64,000 nt of DNA from the NCBI RefSeq assembly GCF_016031655.1, contig NZ_JACCHQ010000003.1, positions 248,001 to 312,000 of the forward strand, given 5' to 3'. Positions 57,779 to 64,000 of this stretch are shown here, in pieces. Within the stretch, counting starts at the first letter, position 1. Each line of letters begins with the position of its first letter. Source of the DNA: Bradyrhizobium glycinis. Lineage in GTDB: Bacteria; Pseudomonadota; Alphaproteobacteria; Rhizobiales; Xanthobacteraceae. The notes beneath the pieces are model-generated. The model did not search any database. It saw only the letters and a list, made by a program, of their open reading frames with translations, and was not told the origin of the DNA. The position numbers and the translations under genes are program-made.

Positions 57779-58717
57779 ATGGATTTGCGACCGGGTTCGG
57801 AACGAATTTTTGTCGCCTCTAACACCGATCCGTTGGACGGATATGTGCAATGGGCGCCGCAGAAGTCGGTGTGGCTGGCGGGCATGACGGCGGCCGGCGT
57901 CGCGCTCGGACCAATTTGTTGCTCCTGGTCGGCATTGGCGCTGTTCCTCGCGACCAGCGCCGTCACGCTCTGCGCGGGGCACTCCGTCGGCATGCATCGC
58001 AAGCTGATCCATGCGAGTTTCGATTGTCCGCTCTGGCTCGAACATCTCTTCGTCTATCTCGGCACGCTCGTCGGCATGGCCGGGCCGTTCGGCATGATCC
58101 GCCTGCACGATTTCCGCGACTGGGCGCAGCGGCAGCCCGCGTGCCATGAGTATTCCCGCCACGGCGCCGGCTTCTGGCGCGATGCCTGGTGGCAATTGCA
58201 TTGCCGGCTGGCGCTGCGCCATCCGCCAAGATTCCGACTCGAGCCGCGGCTTGCCGGTGACCGGTTCTATGCCTTCATCGAACGCACTTGGATGTTGCAG
58301 CAATTGCCCTGGGCCCTCCTCTTCTTTGCAATCGGTGGGCTGGACTGGCTGGTTTGGGGCATTTGCGTGCGCGTCAGCGTCTGCGTCACCGGCCACTGGC
58401 TGGTCGGCCACTTCTCCCACACAAGCGGCGATCAGATCTGGACCGTCGATGGCGTCGCGACCCAAGGCTACAATGTCCGCCTCGCCGCGCTGATCAGCAT
58501 GGGCGAGAACTGGCACAACAACCATCACGCCTATCCTGGCTCGGCCAAGCTTGGACTGTTGCCGGGACAGGCCGATCCCGGCTGGTGGCTGATCAGATCG
58601 CTCGAGGTTGTCGGGCTGGCGTGGAATGTCAGGACGCCGCGCGACCTACCGGAACGGCCCGGCTTGCGGCGGCTGACCGAGGCTAAGCTGCGCGATGGGG
58701 TCGCCGATGCTGCGTGA
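57779..58717 (+). CDS. acyl-CoA/fatty-acid desaturase
   Basis: 312 aa, integral-membrane di-iron desaturase with two clear histidine boxes: HSVGMHRKLIH (box 1) and HNNHH in ENWHNNHHAYPG (box 3). A middle box is spread over RLHDFRDW and HTSGDQIW rather than the classic H-x-x-H-H, so it is atypical. Four predicted helices. It inserts a double bond into an acyl chain (usually delta-9). Start ATG 57779 after GGGATCAATCG; divergent from the dehydrogenase across 190 bases. Confidence 0.88.
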   Translation: MDLRPGSERIFVASNTDPLDGYVQWAPQKSVWLAGMTAAGVALGPICCSWSALALFLATSAVTLCAGHSVGMHRKLIHASFDCPLWLEHLFVYLGTLVGMAGPFGMIRLHDFRDWAQRQPACHEYSRHGAGFWRDAWWQLHCRLALRHPPRFRLEPRLAGDRFYAFIERTWMLQQLPWALLFFAIGGLDWLVWGICVRVSVCVTGHWLVGHFSHTSGDQIWTVDGVATQGYNVRLAALISMGENWHNNHHAYPGSAKLGLLPGQADPGWWLIRSLEVVGLAWNVRTPRDLPERPGLRRLTEAKLRDGVADAA

Positions 58718-58755
58718 TTATCGCGATGACGAGGCCGATGCGCTACGGACGCCGC

Positions 58756-58838
58756 CATTGCGAGGAGCTCTTGCGACGAAGCAATCCAGAATCCCTGCGC
58801 AGGGCAGTCTGGATTGCGTCGCTGCGCTCGCAATGACG
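58756..58838. repeat. dispersed palindromic repeat, family A copy 3 (diverged)
   Basis: CATTGCGAGGAGC ... GCTGCGCTCGCAATGACG with an inner AAGCAATCCAGA/TCTGGATTGC core. It shares the core but has changed outer arms compared with the other two copies; located between convergent genes. Confidence 0.8.
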
Positions 58839-58851
58839 AGCTGAGAGTGTT

Positions 58852-58937
58852 GGGCTCCGGATGGAGCGGAGCGCAATCGGGGAAGAGTCTCCGCGCGGCG
58901 GGAGGCCCCGGATTTCGCTGCGCTCCGTCCGGGCTAC
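58852..58937. repeat. dispersed palindromic repeat, family C
   Basis: GGGCTCCGGATGGAGCGGAG ... TCCGTCCGGGCTAC, with inner CGGGG/CCCCG arms. Located next to the family A copy between convergent genes. I recall this GTAGCCCGGATGGAGCG family from many alphaproteobacteria. Confidence 0.75.
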
Positions 58938-58941
58938 AGGG

Positions 58942-59691
58942 CTAAAGGCCGCAGACGCATATCTGCCGCATGCTTCCCGCCGCCAGCGGGCTGCGATCGA
59001 AATCTCCGAAGCGCTCGATGAGGCGGAGGCCGCCCGAAGCTATCAGCAACGGCATCTCCTGCGGGAAGATGCTGCGCATCGGCAACGGCACCTTCCAAAA
59101 GTCCTTCTCCGTCTTGCTCGACCAGTACCAATCCACGTGCCTGATCTGGGTGAGTGGGTCGTATCTCGCAGTTTCCTCGACGGTGATCGCACCAAGGCCA
59201 TCATGGACCACCGTGCCGATCAACTCGCGCTTATTGGGATCAGCGTTGAGCATGGCGATATTGGGCAGGAAGGCGTCGAACACCAGCCGGCCCTGCGGCG
59301 ATAGGTGTCGGCCGACCGACCCGAAGAAGCCTTTGAAGTCGTTGAGGCTATGCAGGTGCAGGATCGAGTTCACGGCGACGACGATGGTGTCGAATGTCCG
59401 CCCTCCGAGACCGAAATCGCGCATGTCCAACTCGAAAAAGCCGGGCTCAACCGCGTTTGCTCTGGCGCGATCTCGCGCGCGCTCCAGCATCGCAGAAGAC
59501 AGATCGCCTCCAATGACATCAAGGCCCGCCCGCGCCAACGGAACGGTCAGGCGACCGCTCCCGCACGCAAGATCCAGAACGTGGCCACCGCGTTCACGCG
59601 CGATGTCGACATAGAAGCGTTCTAGGATCGGATCTGGCGGAGCCATCAGGTCATAGAGATCCGGCCGATCGTAGAGACTGTTCTGTTCCAT
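58942..59691 (-). CDS. class I SAM-dependent methyltransferase
   Basis: 249 aa. Rossmann SAM site: HVLDLACGSGRLTVPLARAG (motif I), VIGGDLSSAML, ELDMRDFGLG (motif II/III) and FDTIVVAVNSILHLHSL. Typical of small-molecule methyltransferases of the Methyltransf_25/11 type; substrate unknown. The ATG at 59691 starts MEQNSLYDRPDLYDLM, a common opening for this subfamily. A pair of dispersed repeats follows its stop codon. Confidence 0.88.
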   Translation of the reverse strand: MEQNSLYDRPDLYDLMAPPDPILERFYVDIARERGGHVLDLACGSGRLTVPLARAGLDVIGGDLSSAMLERARDRARANAVEPGFFELDMRDFGLGGRTFDTIVVAVNSILHLHSLNDFKGFFGSVGRHLSPQGRLVFDAFLPNIAMLNADPNKRELIGTVVHDGLGAITVEETARYDPLTQIRHVDWYWSSKTEKDFWKVPLPMRSIFPQEMPLLIASGGLRLIERFGDFDRSPLAAGSMRQICVCGL

Positions 59692-59899
59692 GGGACGATA
59701 TTAGAGAACTATTTCATGATCTGCATGAGGTGACGGTCCATCGTGGCTCGACGTGAGTGGGCCGGAGCTCGCAAGGCTCGCACCGCCACTCACGGGCCTC
59801 GGGGCAAGAGTGCATGGCTGCCCTTCAAGCACGTCCAATTGTCTTGAGCGCCAACCGGCGAACGTGTAAGGCGCCAAGAGTCTCACTTCAGGTCCTCCC

Positions 59900-61135
59900 G
59901 TGAATCTCCTCCCCCAGAATCCCATGGCCGCGTCCGGCTCGTTCGCGGCGATGAGGTCCGTGCCCTACCGTCTCCAGTTCGCCTCTTACGTGCTGGCGAT
60001 GATGGCGGACAACATCGAGCATGTGATCAGCTATTGGGTAGTGTTTCAGAAATTCCATTCGCCGACGCTGGGCGGATTTGCCGTGCTGTCGCACTGGCTG
60101 CCGTTCCTCTTGTTCTCCGTCGCGGTCGGTGGCCTCGCCGACCGGTTCGATCCGCGCCGCATCATTCAATGCGGCATGCTGCTGTTCATCATCGCCTCCG
60201 CCGGGTGGGGCTTCTTCTTCCTGACCGATACGATCCAGATGTGGCACGCGATGCTGCTGCTGATGATCCACGGCTGCGCCGGCGTGCTCTGGCAAACGCC
60301 TAACCAGCTCTTGCTGTATGACCTCGTCGGCCCGGCCGACCTGCCGAGCGCGGTGCGGCTGAACGCGATGGCGCGCTATCTCGGCATCCTGGTCGGACCT
60401 GCGGTGGGCGGCCTCATCATGCTGACGCTCGGTCCCTCGCACGGCATCATCTTCAACACGCTGTTCTATCTGCCGATGCTGCTCTGGCTATTCTGGGCTC
60501 CGGTCAGGGACAAGAGCGTGGCGGCGCGCCGCTTTGCCGTGCGCGGCCTTGCCGACATCGTGCTCACCATCCGCGCGATCGGCACCCAGCCGGTGCTGAC
60601 GGCGATGACGTGGCTTGCCGGCCTCACCTCCTTCATGATCGGCAACGCCTATCACGCCCAGATGCCGGGCTATGCCGGCGATCTCGGCCATGGCGATCCC
60701 GGCGTCTCCTACAGCGTGCTGCTCGCGGCGGACGCCGCCGGCGCAGTGCTCGCCGCCATCGCGCTGGAATCCTGGGGACGGCTGAAGGGCACCCCGCGCA
60801 CCGCGATCACGCTGGCAATGCTGTGGAGCGCGGCGCTGCTCGGCTTCGCCCTCGTGCCGGTCTATCCGGTCGCGATCGCGCTATTGTTCTTCGCGGGCTT
60901 CTTCGAGCTCTCCTTCAACACCATGGCGCAGGCGCTGGTGCAGCTGAACGCACCGCACGACATCCGCGGCCGCGTCGTCGGCCTTTACAACATGGCCGGG
61001 CTCGGCATGCGGGCCTTCAGCGGCATCACGGTCGGGGTAGCAGGCGCGGCGATCGGCATCCACTGGTCGCTCGGGCTCTCGGCTACAGCGCTGGCAGCTC
61101 TGCTCCTTCTCCTTTATCGGAAGTCAGGTAGTTGA
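59900..61135 (+). CDS. MFS transporter, DHA3-like
   Basis: 411 aa, 12 helices, with the DHA3/MFS_3-type profile: VVFQKFHSPTLGGFAVLSHW opening, SVAVGGLADRFDPRRIIQCG motif A, and the internal QTPNQLLLYDLVGPADLPSA signature of ENTS-like siderophore or drug exporters. Start GTG at 59900 or ATG at 59924; neither has a strong site. It could export siderophores or drugs; substrate unknown. The next MFS gene follows 52 bases downstream. Confidence 0.88.
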   Translation: MNLLPQNPMAASGSFAAMRSVPYRLQFASYVLAMMADNIEHVISYWVVFQKFHSPTLGGFAVLSHWLPFLLFSVAVGGLADRFDPRRIIQCGMLLFIIASAGWGFFFLTDTIQMWHAMLLLMIHGCAGVLWQTPNQLLLYDLVGPADLPSAVRLNAMARYLGILVGPAVGGLIMLTLGPSHGIIFNTLFYLPMLLWLFWAPVRDKSVAARRFAVRGLADIVLTIRAIGTQPVLTAMTWLAGLTSFMIGNAYHAQMPGYAGDLGHGDPGVSYSVLLAADAAGAVLAAIALESWGRLKGTPRTAITLAMLWSAALLGFALVPVYPVAIALLFFAGFFELSFNTMAQALVQLNAPHDIRGRVVGLYNMAGLGMRAFSGITVGVAGAAIGIHWSLGLSATALAALLLLLYRKSGS

Positions 61136-61187
61136 CACCCACCCCCTCGCGACCGCAGCTTGCCCCAACCTGCTTGGGGGACGAGTA

Positions 61188-62348
61188 TTGCGTAATCGCT
61201 GGGGCATTCTTGCGATCATCTTTCTGGTGCGCCTCACCATGGCGTTCCAGTTTCAAAGTGTTGCCGCGGTCGCGCCGCTGTTGCAGCAGACGTTCGGCGT
61301 TGGACTCCCCGATATCGGCCTTCTGATCGGGCTCTACTTCACGCCGGGGGTCGCCCTGGCGCTGCCTGGTGGGGCCATCGGCGCGCGTTTCGGCGACAAG
61401 GCGACGGCGCTCGCAGCTCTCGTGCTGATGATGGCGGGCAGCGCGGCAATGGCGTTCGGGGACGGTTGGAGCTTTCAGATCGCGGGCCGGTTGATCGGCG
61501 GGATCGGTGGCGTGCTGCTGAGCGTCCAGCTCACCAAGATGACCACGGACTGGTTCGCCGGCAAGGAAATCGCGACCGCCATGGGCATCGCCATCAATTC
61601 CTGGCCCACCGGCATCGCCGTCGCGCTCCTGACCTTGCCGGCGATCGGCACGTGGGGCGGTCCTGCGGCCGCTTCGCTTGCGGTCTGCGCCGCGATTGCG
61701 CTTGGCATCCTGCTGTTGCTGTTCTATCAACCCCCGCCGGCGAGCACAGCCGGAGCCGCGAGATTCGCGCGCCTGGACCGGCCAACGGTTGCCGCCGTCA
61801 TGGTCGCCGGCGCGATCTGGGGCCTCTTCAACGTCGGCTTTGCCATGATCTTGTCGTTCGGACCGTCGCTGCTCGTCGAGCGGGGCTGGACGGTCGCCGC
61901 GGCCGGCTCGGCGATCAGCCTGGCGCTGTGGATCTCGGCCATCTCCGTCCCGATCGGCGGCATGCTCGCGGATCGCACCGGGCGACCCCATGCTCTTCTC
62001 GTCGGCGGCAGCCTCGGCATCGCCCTGCTTCTGGTCCTGCTGACACGATCCGACGCAGTAATTCCGATCGTCGTCGGCATCGGGCTCGTGTCCGGCCTGC
62101 CGGCCGGTCCGATCATGAGCCTGCCGGCGCGCGTGCTGGCGCCGCAAACGCGCGCCATCGGCATGGGCCTGTTCCTCACCGTCTTCTATGCGGCGATGAT
62201 GCTGGGACCGGCCATTGGCGGGCGCCTCGCCGGCTTGACCGGAAGCGCGGCCGCGGCGCTCGATCTCGGTGCGGCCGTGGTGCTCGTCTGCCCGCTGCTG
62301 CTGTGGCTGTTCGAGCGCATCGCCGCAAGCCGGCCAAAGCCGGCCTGA
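61188..62348 (+). CDS. MFS transporter, CynX/NimT-like
   Basis: 386 aa, 12 helices. Begins RNRWGILAIIFLVRLTMAFQ, LPDIGLLIGLYFTPGVALAL, with motif-A-like GGAIGARFGDKATAL and the AINSWPTGIAVALLTLPAIG segment of cyanate/nitrate-type carriers. TTG start after GGGGGACGAGTA. Likely takes up or exports a small anion or metabolite. In tandem with the MFS gene upstream (52-base gap); two unlike transporters in one transcript is notable. Confidence 0.88.
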   Translation: MRNRWGILAIIFLVRLTMAFQFQSVAAVAPLLQQTFGVGLPDIGLLIGLYFTPGVALALPGGAIGARFGDKATALAALVLMMAGSAAMAFGDGWSFQIAGRLIGGIGGVLLSVQLTKMTTDWFAGKEIATAMGIAINSWPTGIAVALLTLPAIGTWGGPAAASLAVCAAIALGILLLLFYQPPPASTAGAARFARLDRPTVAAVMVAGAIWGLFNVGFAMILSFGPSLLVERGWTVAAAGSAISLALWISAISVPIGGMLADRTGRPHALLVGGSLGIALLLVLLTRSDAVIPIVVGIGLVSGLPAGPIMSLPARVLAPQTRAIGMGLFLTVFYAAMMLGPAIGGRLAGLTGSAAAALDLGAAVVLVCPLLLWLFERIAASRPKPA

Positions 62349-62446
62349 GCATCCTTGCGTTCCTCACGCGCCGATAACGGCGCATTAACCCTATGCACCT
62401 TAGGGTCGTGCCGGACTCCGCCCGGGCGGGGGGTCGGGTGTTGGAA

Positions 62447-63058
62447 ATGGCGTTAGCGAACAAAAAATTTCTTCCGGCCGCCGAGGAGCGCAGGCGCTTC
62501 CAGCGGGTGAAGGTGCACCTGCTCGGCCGCTACATGCTGCCGGACCGCCGGGAATTCCCTTGCCAGGTGATCAACATGTCGCCGGGCGGCCTCGCCTTGC
62601 TCGCCCCCGGCATCGGCAATGTCGGCGACCGCGTGGTTGCCTATCTCGACCATATCGGCCGCGTCGAGGGCAAGATCACCCGGATCATCGACAACGGCTT
62701 CGCCATGACCATCGGTGCGACGCCGCGCAAGCGCGACAAGCTCGCCGCGCAGCTGACCTGGCTCGCCAACCGCGACATCCTCAATCTGCCGGAGGACCGC
62801 CGCCACGACCGTATCGTGCCGCGCAACCCGATCGCGGTGCTGACGCTCGAGGACGGCACCAAGATGACCTGCCGCATCATCGACCTCTCGCTGTCGGGCG
62901 CGGCCGTCGCTGCCGAGAACCGGCCGCCGCTGAAATCGACGGTTCTGCTCGGCCGGGTCCAGGGCCGTGTGGTCCGAAACCTCGAGGACGGCTTCGCGCT
63001 GGAGTTCATGCACGAGCAGCCGGCGGAGACACTCGAAGAGAGCGTTACCGCGCGGTAA
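62447..63058 (+). CDS. tandem PilZ-domain protein
   Basis: 203 aa, two PilZ-like modules. The first has RRRFQRV (R-x-x-x-R) and INMSPGGLALLAP (N/D-x-S-x-x-G), the second RRHDRIVPRN and IIDLSLSGAAVAAE. Both modules keep the c-di-GMP-binding residues, so the protein may bind two dimers or dimerise on binding. No enzymatic domain. ATG at 62447 is used; a longer GTG/ATG start is possible. It is followed 330 bases later by a LapG-like protease gene on the same strand. Confidence 0.88.
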   Translation: MALANKKFLPAAEERRRFQRVKVHLLGRYMLPDRREFPCQVINMSPGGLALLAPGIGNVGDRVVAYLDHIGRVEGKITRIIDNGFAMTIGATPRKRDKLAAQLTWLANRDILNLPEDRRHDRIVPRNPIAVLTLEDGTKMTCRIIDLSLSGAAVAAENRPPLKSTVLLGRVQGRVVRNLEDGFALEFMHEQPAETLEESVTAR

Positions 63059-63388
63059 AACGCGGGAAGGCGAAAACCTCCATATTTCCAGGCTCGAAGG
63101 CGGCTTCCGCGATGCGGACGCCGCCTGTTTCATGTCCCGCGGCGGGCAGCAACCGGTTAACGCGGGGAGCGCAGATGCGCGCAAACAACGTTTCCACCAG
63201 CGTTTTCGCGTTAATCGATAAAATTTGAATCAATTACAGTCATATCGAATTTTACGCGAATTCTATTCAAGTATAGATCGAATTCGCCGCTCGTTTTACT
63301 TTCATTCGTCTCGACTTGACTTGGTCGACTTAGCGGCAACTCAAAAGCTCCGTGCGAAATGTGGTCCCAACAAGAAACGGGGGCCGCA
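63059..63388. promoter_or_regulatory. 330-base promoter region of the BTLCP gene
   Basis: AT-rich stretch (63200-63300) in a GC-rich genome with TTGAATCAATTACAG, TCGAATTTTACGCGAAT and TATTCAAGTATAG. These look like a strong promoter region (candidate -35 TTGAAT and -10 TACAGT/TATAGA) or a nucleoid-protein-bound site. No gene. Confidence 0.5.
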
Positions 63389-64000
63389 ATGTTTGACTTC
63401 AGGGGACGGGGGAAGAGACTGGCGCTGGTCGCCATGCTCTTCGGGATCAGCGCGGCAGCGCAGGCCGGCGAAGGCCGTCTGCTCTACGCGAGCCTCGGCG
63501 ACACCACGCGTGCGCCGATCGGCTGGGTCGAGTTCTGCGCGGACAATGCCGCTCAGTGCCAGGGCGCGCCGCTGCAGCCGCGCGACATCGTGATGTCGCA
63601 GGCGGCTTGGCGCGACCTCATCAAGGTCAATCGCTGGGTCAATGAGACCGTCAAGCCTCTGACCGACCAGGAGCACTGGGGCGTGATCGAGAAGTGGTCG
63701 CTGCCGACAGACGGTTACGGCGACTGTGAAGACTACGTGCTGTTGAAGCGCAAGATGCTGATGGATGCCGGTTGGCCTCGCCAGGCCCTGCTCATCACCG
63801 TGGTGCGCGACAAGAAGGGCGAAGGCCACGCGGTGCTGACGGTGAAGACCGACAAGGGCGAGTTCATTCTCGACAATCAGAACGAGAATGTCCTCGCCTG
63901 GACGGAGACCGGCTACCGCTTCGTCAAGCGCCAGTCGCAGAGCGATCCCAACGTCTGGGTCTCGCTGGGCGATACCAAGCCGGCGGTCTCCACCGCCAGC
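63389..64000 (+). CDS. BTLCP transglutaminase-like cysteine protease, partial at right edge
   Basis: 204 codons to the window edge without a stop. Signal peptide about 1-26 (ALVAMLFGISAAAQAGE). The LapG/BTLCP active-site triad is visible: GYGDCEDYVLLKRKM (Cys), EGHAVLTV (His) and FILDNQNENV (Asp). Such periplasmic proteases cleave large adhesins when c-di-GMP falls (family knowledge). No LapD-type gene is in the window, but a tandem PilZ gene precedes it. The ATG at 63389 follows CGGGGGCCGCA. Confidence 0.9.
   Translation, partial: MFDFRGRGKRLALVAMLFGISAAAQAGEGRLLYASLGDTTRAPIGWVEFCADNAAQCQGAPLQPRDIVMSQAAWRDLIKVNRWVNETVKPLTDQEHWGVIEKWSLPTDGYGDCEDYVLLKRKMLMDAGWPRQALLITVVRDKKGEGHAVLTVKTDKGEFILDNQNENVLAWTETGYRFVKRQSQSDPNVWVSLGDTKPAVSTAS

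Noticed and set aside
1..64000. CRISPR array, prophage or insertion sequence
   Set aside because: No regular spacer array, no integrase or transposase and no phage structural gene were seen. Repeats are short palindromes or the long family E element.

Overview
The window is a high-GC alphaproteobacterial chromosome segment, most likely Bradyrhizobium or a close relative in the Nitrobacteraceae. This rests on the base composition, several interspersed palindromic repeat families that I recall as typical of that genus, the many small exported proteins, and the gene types (DUF2336, PAS_5, phasin, BTLCP transglutaminase-like protease). I see no insertion sequence, prophage, CRISPR array or rRNA operon. 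One tRNA gene (Thr, anticodon TGT) is present. It reads as a chromosomal core and accessory mosaic rather than a plasmid or a symbiosis island.

Layout. 0-9.5 kb: rlmB, tRNA-Thr and a long run of small exported or membrane proteins of unknown function, one SAM methyltransferase, an Omp25/31-like barrel and a TPR protein. 9.5-17.7 kb: a class C beta-lactamase-like hydrolase, a serine carboxypeptidase (S10), an exported caspase-fold protein with a long coiled coil, and a double-barrel outer-membrane protein. 17.8-25.6 kb: NAD kinase, a kinase-less receiver/HPt pair, a DUF2336 protein, a lytic transglycosylase behind a CtrA-type site, hisI, folE, an IscU-like scaffold and a ClpP-like periplasmic protein. 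25.8-36.2 kb: yidD, then an operon of MHS transporter, MOSC protein and 2Fe-2S reductase divergent from an XRE-cupin regulator, an APC permease operon, an alpha/beta hydrolase lipoprotein and an MFS exporter.

36.3-45 kb: thrS, a higBA toxin-antitoxin pair with a palindromic operator, a nitroreductase, a second serine hydrolase, a PAS-GGDEF-EAL protein and a 0.9-kb block made almost wholly of dispersed repeats. 45-56 kb: a proline-rich exported protein, a patatin, a CBS protein, a rhomboid protease with an odd leader that may be a small RNA, a PAS_5 protein, a Crp/Fnr regulator, a phasin, a GNAT enzyme and a DEAD-box helicase. 56-64 kb: a VOC/alcohol dehydrogenase pair, an acyl desaturase, a methyltransferase, two MFS transporters, a double-PilZ protein and a BTLCP protease cut by the right edge.

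How genes work together. The clearest functional unit is the MOSC / ferredoxin-type reductase / MHS-transporter / XRE-cupin cluster (26459-30214), which looks like a complete sense-import-reduce module for an unknown, possibly N-oxygenated, substrate. Signalling parts include the receiver-HPt pair, the GGDEF-EAL protein, the PilZ-PilZ protein next to a LapG-type protease, and two CtrA-type sites. Dispersed palindromic repeats sit repeatedly at the 3' ends of genes, above all between convergent genes, where they could serve as terminators or mRNA-end stabilisers.
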